From: Pontibacter pudoricolor
Lineage (GTDB): Bacteria; Bacteroidota; Bacteroidia; Cytophagales; Hymenobacteraceae
Assembly (NCBI RefSeq): GCF_010092985.1
Contig: NZ_CP048106.1
Location: forward strand, 2,480,001-2,544,000
Reading direction: 5' to 3'
Length of the DNA: 64,000 bases
Every line of letters starts with the position of its first letter. The stretch's first letter is position 1. This document shows, one piece after another, positions 54,932 to 64,000 of this stretch. The notes beneath the pieces were generated by a model. It saw only the letters and a list, made by a program, of their open reading frames with translations. It did not search any database and was not told the DNA's origin. The position numbers and the translations under genes were made by a program.

Positions 54932-57900
54932 ATGAGAATACTTCTACCGCTGGTGTTCACTTTATTGTTTTTAGGGTTTTTACCATCAGCTGCATTATCG
55001 CAATGTCAGCCGCCTTCTGTTACCCTTCCGGATGACATTGGTTACTGCGGCCCGAGAGCTATAGCTTTTAGCACAACCAACCCAGCCCATACGCCGAAAT
55101 ATTCTAACGATGCCCTAACGTATTCCTGGAAGCTGAACGGAACTGTGGTAGCAACTACTGCTTACCCAACTATAAACTTCCCGACACCGGGCACACACAC
55201 CGTTACTGTTACGGTTACCAAGCGTTGCGGAAGGGATGAAATTGCAAGAGCCGAGGATACACAGCTTATAACGATAGAAGCAATTCCGGCTGCACCTGAT
55301 GTGGATGACATGGCCGTATGTACAGGAAGCAATGCCACGCTATGGGTAAACAATGCAGACCCGAACCTGATCTATAAATGGTATAACAAAAGCACAGGCG
55401 CATTGCTGGTATGGGGCACCTCTTATACTATGAACAACGCCAGCTATATGCAGGTAGAGGTAGAGGCTATAACAGCCAACGGATGTACTTCTCCCCGTAC
55501 TACAGCAACTATAACTTCCTCTTTAACCAACGGAAATGCAACCATACTGAACGGTAACCAGGAAATATGCGCCGGCACCAGGCCCCGCACCATTGATGGC
55601 AACGCACCCCAGAACATGACCTTTCAGTGGTTACAAAGCACTACAGGTGCCGGTTCCGGATATAGCCCAATTGCATCAGCTACCGACAAAAGCTACTCAC
55701 CTCCCCCACTTTACCAAACTACCTGGTACAAAAGAATAGCTTACAACGGCGGTTGCGGCGAAGAAACCAACCCGGTAAAAGTAACTGTAACAGCCATCCC
55801 TCCCACACCAATCGTTTCTGACCAGCTGGTATGCTCTGGCGAGCGGGCCCGGTTTGTAGTTTCGAACAACGATGGCAACACGATTTATAATTGGTATGCC
55901 ACAGCCACCAGCACTACTATGCTGGGCACCGGGCCAACTTTTATAACACCTCAGCCAGTAACAGGTCCGGTAACATATTATGTAGAAGCCACAACTACTG
56001 CACAGACACAGTGCTTTAACACAACCCGGATTGCAGTAAATGCCAATGCAACACCAGTTATTGCTAATAACAGTATTTCGGCAAACCAGGCCATGTGTAC
56101 CGGTGGCAAGCCGGAACCCCTGATTGGCACTACACCAACAGGCGGTGGCGGTGGCTACATTTACCAGTGGCAGCAAAGCACAGATGGCAACACGTTTACG
56201 GATGTGCAGGGAGCCAATGCCAAAGACTTTGCGCCTGCTTCGCTTAAGGTTACGACCTGGTTCCGAAGAACCATAAAGGCGGCCAGCAGCTGCCCGATGA
56301 ATATAAGTAATATAGTTGTTGTAACGGTTACGCCAATGCCTGCAACTATAGATATTGATGATCCGATGATTTGTTATGGGTCCCCGGCCTCTATAGTTGT
56401 AACCAACCCTGAACCTGACTTTACTTACCGCTGGTACGATGTTGCCGAAGGCGGGACGTTGCTGGCTACGGGCACAACCTATACGACAACCCCACTTACA
56501 TCAAGCAAAACGTTTTATGTAGAGGCCACTTCCGATGCCGGTTGTTATAGTGTGCGCCGTTCTGTGGAAGTAACAGTTACTGCCTTACCTGGTGTACCAA
56601 ATGCGGCCAATATCACTATCTGCGAAGGCACCAACGCTATACTGGCCGTAGAACCTACCGATGCCGCAATCTTCTACAGATGGTATGACAGCAACAATAC
56701 ACTTGTCGCTACAGGCATCAACTATAGCACTCCTCCGCTAACCGTTAACACAACCTATTATGTAGAGGCCGTAACAAAAGCTTCGCCGGGCTGTGCAAGT
56801 CCTAAAGTAGCCGTAGAAGTTACTGTAACACCAAAAATAGACGGAAATACTATCTCTACTGACCAGGTACTTTGCAGCGGTGCCAAGCCTGCTCCGCTGC
56901 AAGGCACCGTACCAACTGGTGGCGGCGGCGGTTATACCTACCAGTGGGAATATAGCATAGACGGAAGTTTATTCTATACGATAACAGGAGCTACAGGCAT
57001 ACACTTTGCCCCAGGCGCTCTAACAGCCACTACCTGGTACCGCCGAAAGGTGAACGCTACAGGCAGCTGTAAAACGTCTGTAAGTAACCTGGTTAAGATC
57101 ACTGTAAATCAATTACCTGGCGCTCCTACAGCCACAAGCACTTCTATCTGTACCGGTTCCGGAGTTACGCTGGCTGTAAACAGCCCGGATGCCAACCTGA
57201 CTTACAAATGGTACAGCACGGCCACAGGTGGTTCAGCCATTGCAACAGGCAGCACCTATAATACAGGCATCCTCACATCAGGCAAAGATTATTATATTGA
57301 GGCTACTTCTGCCACTGGTTGCGTTAGCCCGGCCCGTGGAAAAGTATCTGTAACGGTTATCCCGCTTCCTGCTACCCCGGAGGCCGACAATGCCTCGGTT
57401 TGCGCGGGTGCTACGGTAACACTAAAAGTACTTGCTCCTGATGCCAACCTGGTTTACCGCTGGTATAACGATGATACGGACGGAACACTGCTTGCAACCG
57501 GCACCAACTATACAACCGAAGCCCTGGCTGAAAGCTCCATTTTTTATGTAGAAGCATCAACCGTTGAAGGCTGCACGAGTTCTGACAGAAAGCCGGTTTA
57601 TGTGAACGTAACGCCATTGCCAGCTATCCCGGATGTATCCAACACAACTATCTGCTCCGGCGATGCGGCAGTGTTATTTGTAAACAACCCGGACCCTACG
57701 GCAACTTATCACTGGTACCTGGGCGGCTCGTTGCTTGCATCGGGTGTTACCTTCACTACTGATATTCTGGCTTATAGCACCACCTACCACGTAGAGGCCG
57801 TTTCGAATACAACAACTGCCTGTCCGAGCCCTGCACGTCGTGCGGTGGTAGTTACTGTTACGCCGAACATTGCCAATAACACTATCAGCAGCGCGCAAAC

Positions 57901-60900
57901 TATCTGTAGCGGAGGCACGCCATATACGCTAACAGGCACGCAGCCAACCGGCGGAAGCGGAACCTATACGTACCAGTGGGAAAGAAGCGAAGACGGCACA
58001 AACTTTTCCAGTATTGCCGGAGCCGTTAATTCCACTTACAGCCCGGGTTCGCTAACTATAACTACCTGGTTCAGAAGAAAAGTAAAAGCAGCTGCAGGCT
58101 CCTGCCCTGAACATGTAAGCACCCCGGTTAAAATTACCGTATCTCCTCAGCCAACTACACCAACTGCTCTTAACACTACTGTTTGTAATGGAGAAAGAGC
58201 ACAATTAAGCATTTCAACACCAGACCCGTCGCTGACTTACAAGTGGTACAGCACGGCAACAGGCGGAAGTCCGGTAGGCGTTGGTGCTACCTTACTTACA
58301 GAAACCCTTACAGCTACTACTACTTATTATGTGGATGCTACCAGCACAACTGGCTGCACCAGCAACAGAAGAGCCGTAACTGCTACAGTAAGACCACTAC
58401 CTGAAATGCCGCAGGCGCTGGATAAAACTATCTGCGCAGGAAGCAGCACAACCTTATCTGTAACAAACCCGAACGCAACGCTGGCCTATCGCTGGTTCAA
58501 CGCAAGTGGCGACCAGGTAGCTACCGGAACTACATTCACAACTGCTGCGCTGCAAACTACTACTACCTATTATGTAGAAGCATCAACAGTAACCAACCCT
58601 GTTTGTGCCAGCCCACGCAAAGCAGTAGTTGTATCTGTAACACCTATCCCGGGCATGCCTGCGGCTGAAAGTGTAGCTATCTGTACGGGAAGCGCGGCTG
58701 TGCTTACAGTTACCTCTCCTGATGTATCGTTTACTTACAACTGGTACACTTCTGCTACAGGAGGTTCTGCCATTGGCACAGGTACTTCGTTCAACACCGG
58801 CACCCTTACTTCAGCCAGATCGTTTTACCTGGAAGCTGTAACAGCTGCTGGTTGTGTGAGCGCACGTTCTAAAGTTGATGTTACCGTAACGCCACTTCCT
58901 GCAACACCAACAGCAGACAATGTATCGATCTGTGCCGGCGCTCCGGCCACCCTGACAGTAAAAGACCCAGTTGCCAATGTTTCGTACAGATGGTACACTG
59001 CGGCAACCGGTGGCACGTTACTGGCAACAGGCAACAGTTACGCTATTGGCTCTGTAGCAGCAACTACAACCTATTACATAGAGGCAGTAACTACAGGCGG
59101 ATGCGCCAGCACTTCACGTGGAACGGTTACGGTACAGGTTACGCCATTGCCGGCTACTCCGAATGCTGATAACGCTACCGTTTGTGCAGGCAACAGCACT
59201 ACCCTTTGGGTGAAGAACCCGGAGCCTGGCCTGATCTATCGCTGGTACCAGGATGGCGTACAGATTGCAACAGGCATTTCTTACACTACCGAAGTGCTGA
59301 ACTATAGCGCGACATACCAGCTTGAGGCTGTCACAAACAACAGCAACGCCTGCGTCAGCGCTTCGCGCCGTACCGTTAGTGTTACCGTTACGCCAGCCAT
59401 CACAAACAACATTATCTCTGCAGACCAGAACATTTGCAGCGGCACGGCACCGGCAACCTTTACCGGAACACTGCCGGCCGGCGATGGCAGCGACTTCTCG
59501 TACCAATGGGAGCGCAGCGAGGACGGGGTTAACTTCTCGATCATCGCAAATGCAACCGGACAGTCTTATACAGCGGGAGCTTTAAATGCGACAAGCTGGT
59601 TCAGAAGAAGAGTAAAGTCAAACAATAACTGCCCAGAACATGTCAGCAACGTTGTTAAAGTAACTATAAACCAACTGCCCGCTACCCCGCTTGCTGATAA
59701 CGCCACTACCTGTGAGGGAAGCACCGCTACGTTAAGCGTTAAAGACCCGAACGCTGCATACACCTATCGTTGGTACACAGTAGCTACCGGGGGCAGCATA
59801 CTGGGTGTTGGCACCACTCTTACCACACCTGCTGTAACTACCAATACTACTTATTATGTAGAAGCATCCAACGCGACAGGTTGTTTAAGCCCACGCAAAG
59901 CAGTTACGGTATCAGTAACGCCATTGCCAACAGCTCCGGTAGTAAAAGACCGCAGCATTTGCGTAAACGAGCAGGCTATTCTGGCGGTAAGTTCTCCAAA
60001 TGCAACCCTGATCTACCGTTGGTATAACAGCGCCGGAAACTTGTTAGCAACCGGCCCTACCTATACCACCGATGCGCTTTCAGCCAACACTGTTTACTAT
60101 GTAGATGCTGCAACTATAGCAACGCCATCTTGCATAAGCAACCGCAGTACGGTTATAGTAAGCGTAACGCCATTACCAGCAACGCCACAGGCAACTGATG
60201 TAACCGTATGCTCGGGCAGCACGGCAGACCTTGCCGTGAAAGATGTTGACCCGAACCTGACCTATAAGTGGTATAGTACAGCAAACGGCGGAACAGCGCT
60301 GCATACAGGCTCTACTTACAGAACGACAACGTTAACCTCAGGCAGAACATATTACATTGAAGCTGTAAATGCTGCGGGCTGCATAAGCACATCGCGCAAA
60401 GCCGTATCTGTAAATGTTATTCCTATTCCATCTGCTCCGGTTGTAAATAACACCACCATTTGTGCAGGCAGCAGTGCTACCCTGACTATAACAGCACCGG
60501 ATGCCTCGCTTACCTACCACTGGTATGATAATACCGGTAACCTGCTAGGCTCTGGCACTTCGTTTAACACAGGAGCACTAAGCAGCACTACCAACTATAG
60601 TGTGGAAGCTGTTGCCCTTGCTACTACCGGTTGTAACAGCACACGCCGCACGGTAACGGTAACAGTAACGCCATTGCCAGCTACGCCGGAAGTAAACCAG
60701 CCTACTATCTGCGCCGGAGCTACGGCAACCCTGGTTGTACAAAACCCGGTACCATCTGTAAACTATAACTGGTATGATGGAAACGAGAACCTGATCACGA
60801 CCGGGACATCGTTTACGACAGGCACACTTACTGAGAGCTCGCTATATTACGTGGAAGCTGTGACCAGTAACGGTTGCGCCAGCCCGGCCAAAGAAGTGGT

Positions 60901-63900
60901 AACTGTAAAAGTGCTGCAGCCGGTAAGCAACAACGCCATCACAGCTGAACAGGTCATTTGCTATGCGAGCGCACCAACTACACTTAGCGGAACCGAGCCA
61001 CTGGCAGGAGGCGCTAACTATAGTTACCAGTGGGAGAAGAGTGAGGATGGCCTGAACTTTACAACTATAACCGGTGCCACCACGCAACACTATAGTCCGG
61101 AAGCACTTACAACCGATACCTGGTTCAGAAGAAAAGTAGTAACCGATGGCCCTTGCAAAGAGAATAACAGCAACATAGTAAAGATAACTGTAACGCCTCT
61201 TCCTGCTGTACCAACTGCTGCCAATGCTACTGTCTGTGCGGGCTCATCTGCCAGCTTAAGCATATCCGGTGCGGTAGCAAACTATACATACCGCTGGTTT
61301 AATGCCGCAAGTGGCGGAACAGTGTTGAGATCCGGAGTTACCTTTACCACCCCGGAACTACAGGCAACTACCACTTACTATGTAGAGGCAATTAACGAAG
61401 CCGGATGTATAAGCCCAAGAAGAGCTGTAACTGTAACCGTAACCCCAATGCCTGGTGCGCCTGTGGTTGCCAACAAAACCGTTTGTTCAGGCACCCCGGC
61501 CGTTCTGAGTGTCAGTGCACCGGATCAGTCGCTGGTTTATAAATGGTATAACAGCATCGGTGAGCAGGTAGCTTCCGGCGCTACTTTCAACACTGGCAGC
61601 CTAACTACTACTACAACATATTATGTGGAAGCAGCCACTACAAGCGCTCCTTTCTGTGTAAGCAGCCGCAGCACCGTTATAGTTACCGTAACCGATCTGC
61701 CAACTATACCTGTAGTTGAGAACACCAGTGTTTGCGCAGGCGAGACAGCTACGCTTTCTGTTCTTGTTGTAGATCCGGCCTATACTTATAAGTGGTATAC
61801 TTCGGCAGCAGGCGGAACAGTAGTTGGCTCCGGCGCTACTTACAACACAGGTGCCTTAACATCAGACAGAACCTATTATGTAGAGGCTGTTTCGGCGGCA
61901 GGTTGTGCCAGCCAGCGGGCAAAAATTGCTGTAACTGTAACGCCACTGCCAGCTGCTCCTTCTGCGGATAATGTTAGCATTTGCGCAGGTCAGCCGGCAA
62001 CACTGGCTATAAACGCACCGGATGCTAACCTGTCTTACAGATGGTATAACGCGGCTACCGACGGAACGCTGCTGGCAACCGGCGACACGTACACAACCGG
62101 AAGCCTGTCAGTTAGCGAGACCTACTATGTAGAGGCGGTAACAGCCACAGGCTGCGCCAGCACAACCCGCAAAGCAGTAACCGTAAATGTAACGCCACTG
62201 CCAGCTACGCCAGTAACCGAAAATGCTTCTATCTGCGCGGGCAGCAGCACTACCCTGTGGGTGAAGAACCCGGACCCTACGGCATACTATAACTGGTATA
62301 GCGGTGGCGCGCTGGTTGGTACCGGCATTTCGTTTGCTACCGGTGTGCTCAACTATAGCGCAACATATTATGTAGAAGCAGTCAGCAATACGGGTACAGC
62401 CTGCAGCAGCGCTTCGCGCAGCGCGGTAACTGTAACTGTTACGCCGGCTATTTCCAACAACTTCATCACTGCAGACCAGAATATTTGCAGCGGCAGTTCA
62501 CCAGCTACACTGACTGGCTCGTTGCCAAACGGTGGAGGCGGAAACTATAGTTACCAGTGGGAACGCAGCGAAGATGGCGTAAACTTTACAGCCATCAGCA
62601 ATGCCACCACACAAAACTATAGCCCGGCTGCCCTTAACATTACTACCTGGTACAGAAGAAAAGTAAAAGCAGTTGGCCCATGCGGCGAGCAGGTGAGTAA
62701 CACGATCCAGATAACTGTTCAGCCGATACCAGCTACTCCGGTTGCCGACAACACAACAATTTGTGCTGGCGCTACTGCTACGCTGAGCGTAAAAGATGTA
62801 ACTCCTGGCTATACCTATCGCTGGTACACGACACCAACCGGCGGAAGCGCAATCGTAACCGGAACATCTTTCACAACTACACCATTGGAGAGCACAACCA
62901 CCTACTATGTAGAAGCTGTGAATGCGACAGGTTGTATCAGCTCAAGGAGAACAGTTTCTGTAACGGTAATGCCTTTACCGGAAGCCCCGATGGTAGCAGA
63001 CCAGAATATCTGCGCCGGCGAACAGGCCATACTGGCAGTAGAGAACCAGACCGCCAGCCTGACCTACCGCTGGTACGATAGCAACGGAACTTTACTTGCA
63101 ACAGGAACATCCTACACGACCGCCACACTAAACAGCAACGCTACTTATTATGTAGAGGCAGTTACGTCTGGTGCGCTAAGCTGCGCAAGTGGCCGAACTA
63201 TAGTTGCTGTAAATGTTGCTACCAGACCTGCCACTCCGCTTGCTGATAACACCAGTGTTTGTGCAGGCTCATCGGCCCAGCTTTCTGTGAAGAGTATCAT
63301 CCCGGGCATTACTTATAAGTGGTACACGGTAGCAACCGGCGGAACTCCGGTATTTATTGGATCTGCTTACACTACGGCTGCCCTTACTTCTAACAGAACC
63401 TATTATGTAGAGGCATCAACAGCGTCGGGTTGCACCAGCGAGAGCCGCAAGGCAGTTACGGTGACGGTTATTCAGCAGCCAGCCATGCCGGCTGTAGCCG
63501 ACCAGACCATTTGCCAGGGCAGCGAAGTTGTACTGACAGTTTCTAACCCGGATGCCAGCCTGATGTACCGCTGGTACAACCAGGGCGGAACGGCCTTAGC
63601 AACCGGTACTTCCTACACCGCACGCGGACTGACAGTTAACACCATGTTCTATGTAGAGGCGGTAACAACTACTTCTCCTGGCTGCGTAAGTGCCCGCGAA
63701 ACAGTATATGTAACCGTAACGCCATCGCCGGCAGCACCGCTTGCCGATGATGCGAAGATCTGTGCAGGCTCTACAGCTACGTTGTACGTGAAGAACGCGA
63801 CACCAGCTGTTGTGTACAAGTGGTACGATGACACAGAAACATTACTGCACACTGGTACAACCTTCACAACTCCGGTGCTTGCTGCCGATGCCATTTACTA

Positions 63901-64000
63901 TATTGAGGCAAGCTCAGGTGCAGGTTGCGTGAACCCGAATCGTACAGTGGCTACCGTATATGTTGCCCAGCCAATTATTAACAACACGATAAGTGGCAAC
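54932..64000 (+). CDS. Giant Ig-like repeat surface protein (C terminus beyond window)
   Basis: Open without a stop from the ATG at 54932 to the right edge (over 3020 codons). Signal peptide: MRILLPLVFTLLFLGFLPSAALSQ. After a unique 150-residue start come about 25 Ig-like modules of about 80 residues (Ig_7/CHU_C-associated type), each with a Cys near the start (SICAG), a central YxWYxxxxG, the phrase TTYYVEA, and a second Cys (GCxS), probably disulfide-bonded. Interleaved is a second module type: NNxISxxQxICSG, then YQWERSEDGxNF, then TTWFRRKV. Secretion probably uses T9SS, but the sorting domain would lie outside the window. Likely an adhesin or extracellular filament; ligand unknown. Confidence 0.9.
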   Translation, partial: MRILLPLVFTLLFLGFLPSAALSQCQPPSVTLPDDIGYCGPRAIAFSTTNPAHTPKYSNDALTYSWKLNGTVVATTAYPTINFPTPGTHTVTVTVTKRCGRDEIARAEDTQLITIEAIPAAPDVDDMAVCTGSNATLWVNNADPNLIYKWYNKSTGALLVWGTSYTMNNASYMQVEVEAITANGCTSPRTTATITSSLTNGNATILNGNQEICAGTRPRTIDGNAPQNMTFQWLQSTTGAGSGYSPIASATDKSYSPPPLYQTTWYKRIAYNGGCGEETNPVKVTVTAIPPTPIVSDQLVCSGERARFVVSNNDGNTIYNWYATATSTTMLGTGPTFITPQPVTGPVTYYVEATTTAQTQCFNTTRIAVNANATPVIANNSISANQAMCTGGKPEPLIGTTPTGGGGGYIYQWQQSTDGNTFTDVQGANAKDFAPASLKVTTWFRRTIKAASSCPMNISNIVVVTVTPMPATIDIDDPMICYGSPASIVVTNPEPDFTYRWYDVAEGGTLLATGTTYTTTPLTSSKTFYVEATSDAGCYSVRRSVEVTVTALPGVPNAANITICEGTNAILAVEPTDAAIFYRWYDSNNTLVATGINYSTPPLTVNTTYYVEAVTKASPGCASPKVAVEVTVTPKIDGNTISTDQVLCSGAKPAPLQGTVPTGGGGGYTYQWEYSIDGSLFYTITGATGIHFAPGALTATTWYRRKVNATGSCKTSVSNLVKITVNQLPGAPTATSTSICTGSGVTLAVNSPDANLTYKWYSTATGGSAIATGSTYNTGILTSGKDYYIEATSATGCVSPARGKVSVTVIPLPATPEADNASVCAGATVTLKVLAPDANLVYRWYNDDTDGTLLATGTNYTTEALAESSIFYVEASTVEGCTSSDRKPVYVNVTPLPAIPDVSNTTICSGDAAVLFVNNPDPTATYHWYLGGSLLASGVTFTTDILAYSTTYHVEAVSNTTTACPSPARRAVVVTVTPNIANNTISSAQTICSGGTPYTLTGTQPTGGSGTYTYQWERSEDGTNFSSIAGAVNSTYSPGSLTITTWFRRKVKAAAGSCPEHVSTPVKITVSPQPTTPTALNTTVCNGERAQLSISTPDPSLTYKWYSTATGGSPVGVGATLLTETLTATTTYYVDATSTTGCTSNRRAVTATVRPLPEMPQALDKTICAGSSTTLSVTNPNATLAYRWFNASGDQVATGTTFTTAALQTTTTYYVEASTVTNPVCASPRKAVVVSVTPIPGMPAAESVAICTGSAAVLTVTSPDVSFTYNWYTSATGGSAIGTGTSFNTGTLTSARSFYLEAVTAAGCVSARSKVDVTVTPLPATPTADNVSICAGAPATLTVKDPVANVSYRWYTAATGGTLLATGNSYAIGSVAATTTYYIEAVTTGGCASTSRGTVTVQVTPLPATPNADNATVCAGNSTTLWVKNPEPGLIYRWYQDGVQIATGISYTTEVLNYSATYQLEAVTNNSNACVSASRRTVSVTVTPAITNNIISADQNICSGTAPATFTGTLPAGDGSDFSYQWERSEDGVNFSIIANATGQSYTAGALNATSWFRRRVKSNNNCPEHVSNVVKVTINQLPATPLADNATTCEGSTATLSVKDPNAAYTYRWYTVATGGSILGVGTTLTTPAVTTNTTYYVEASNATGCLSPRKAVTVSVTPLPTAPVVKDRSICVNEQAILAVSSPNATLIYRWYNSAGNLLATGPTYTTDALSANTVYYVDAATIATPSCISNRSTVIVSVTPLPATPQATDVTVCSGSTADLAVKDVDPNLTYKWYSTANGGTALHTGSTYRTTTLTSGRTYYIEAVNAAGCISTSRKAVSVNVIPIPSAPVVNNTTICAGSSATLTITAPDASLTYHWYDNTGNLLGSGTSFNTGALSSTTNYSVEAVALATTGCNSTRRTVTVTVTPLPATPEVNQPTICAGATATLVVQNPVPSVNYNWYDGNENLITTGTSFTTGTLTESSLYYVEAVTSNGCASPAKEVVTVKVLQPVSNNAITAEQVICYASAPTTLSGTEPLAGGANYSYQWEKSEDGLNFTTITGATTQHYSPEALTTDTWFRRKVVTDGPCKENNSNIVKITVTPLPAVPTAANATVCAGSSASLSISGAVANYTYRWFNAASGGTVLRSGVTFTTPELQATTTYYVEAINEAGCISPRRAVTVTVTPMPGAPVVANKTVCSGTPAVLSVSAPDQSLVYKWYNSIGEQVASGATFNTGSLTTTTTYYVEAATTSAPFCVSSRSTVIVTVTDLPTIPVVENTSVCAGETATLSVLVVDPAYTYKWYTSAAGGTVVGSGATYNTGALTSDRTYYVEAVSAAGCASQRAKIAVTVTPLPAAPSADNVSICAGQPATLAINAPDANLSYRWYNAATDGTLLATGDTYTTGSLSVSETYYVEAVTATGCASTTRKAVTVNVTPLPATPVTENASICAGSSTTLWVKNPDPTAYYNWYSGGALVGTGISFATGVLNYSATYYVEAVSNTGTACSSASRSAVTVTVTPAISNNFITADQNICSGSSPATLTGSLPNGGGGNYSYQWERSEDGVNFTAISNATTQNYSPAALNITTWYRRKVKAVGPCGEQVSNTIQITVQPIPATPVADNTTICAGATATLSVKDVTPGYTYRWYTTPTGGSAIVTGTSFTTTPLESTTTYYVEAVNATGCISSRRTVSVTVMPLPEAPMVADQNICAGEQAILAVENQTASLTYRWYDSNGTLLATGTSYTTATLNSNATYYVEAVTSGALSCASGRTIVAVNVATRPATPLADNTSVCAGSSAQLSVKSIIPGITYKWYTVATGGTPVFIGSAYTTAALTSNRTYYVEASTASGCTSESRKAVTVTVIQQPAMPAVADQTICQGSEVVLTVSNPDASLMYRWYNQGGTALATGTSYTARGLTVNTMFYVEAVTTTSPGCVSARETVYVTVTPSPAAPLADDAKICAGSTATLYVKNATPAVVYKWYDDTETLLHTGTTFTTPVLAADAIYYIEASSGAGCVNPNRTVATVYVAQPIINNTISGN
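57875..63979 (+). repeat. Tandem higher-order repeat of about 1.525 kb (four full units)
   Basis: The marker sequence for NN-x-I-(S/T) starts at 57875, 59405, 60929, 62456 and 63980, a spacing of 1530, 1524, 1527 and 1524 bp, always a multiple of three. Each unit is one module of the FRRKV type plus five Ig-like modules. Two shorter units precede them (from 56066, 777 bp, two Ig modules; from 56843, 1032 bp, three Ig modules). Units differ clearly in DNA sequence, so the amplification is not recent, yet length is held to within six bases. Confidence 0.85.

Noticed and set aside
62761..63081. Cys/Arg-rich alternative-frame open frames inside the giant adhesin
   Set aside because: They recur wherever the repeat occurs and are by-products of the repetitive codon pattern in the real frame.
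57875..63979. Regular repeats that could be mistaken for CRISPR or satellite DNA
   Set aside because: Unit lengths are multiples of three, the frame stays open, and similarity is higher in protein than in DNA, so they are coding domain repeats.

Overview
The window looks like a chromosome segment of an aerobic Bacteroidetes, most likely order Cytophagales and close to Pontibacter/Hymenobacteraceae. Evidence: an alternative complex III plus aa3 oxidase cluster; a T9SS-type C-terminal sorting domain and giant Ig-like surface proteins; a TTTG/TAnnTTTG-type promoter; mostly Shine-Dalgarno-less starts; lpxB, GSCFA and GxxExxY genes; GC content I estimate by eye at about 45%. The genus is an inference. 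I saw no rRNA, tRNA or CRISPR array.

Layout. 1-1837: end of a sugar O-acetyltransferase gene, a hairpin-rich spacer, and an AT-rich orphan restriction-type nuclease. 1922-5431 (minus): an apparent operon of a BtuF-like binding protein, a FecCD permease, a QueD/PTPS-like enzyme and lpxB, divergent from hldD (5496-6461). 6463-7861: two repeat elements. One is a MITE-like inverted repeat. The other is a GxxExxY nuclease cassette whose inverted-repeat ends touch the stop codons of both flanking genes. 7861-15046 (minus): a huge outer-membrane-type protein overlapping a 1236-residue membrane histidine kinase. 15113-31959 (minus): one tight 17-gene respiratory operon, actABCDEF-coxBA-ctaAB-two subunit III genes-subunit IV-SCO-DUF420-a CxxC mini-protein-DUF983. 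It encodes quinol:cytochrome c oxidoreductase, terminal oxidase, heme A synthesis and copper insertion. 32448-33524 (plus): rpsF-rpsR-rplI. 33650-39406 (plus): GSCFA protein, YyaL-like protein and PriA. 39608-54471: a small membrane protein, two M14 carboxypeptidase paralogues, a DUF2459 protein, and a T9SS adhesin gene split by a one-base frameshift. 54932 to the right edge: the start of a giant Ig-like repeat protein (over 3000 residues, end not in window), with a higher-order repeat of about 1.525 kb.

The least expected signal is genome-scale. The 10-bp palindrome AACTATAGTT and its truncated forms recur throughout, inside and between genes and on both strands, much as HIP1 does in cyanobacteria. 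I counted 12 exact copies by eye where about 0.1 would be expected. Other points of interest are the GxxExxY inverted-repeat cassette, strong Shine-Dalgarno sites before rpsR and rplI in a lineage that normally avoids them, a six-heme ActA, and the 2-3-5-5-5-5 module growth of the giant adhesin.
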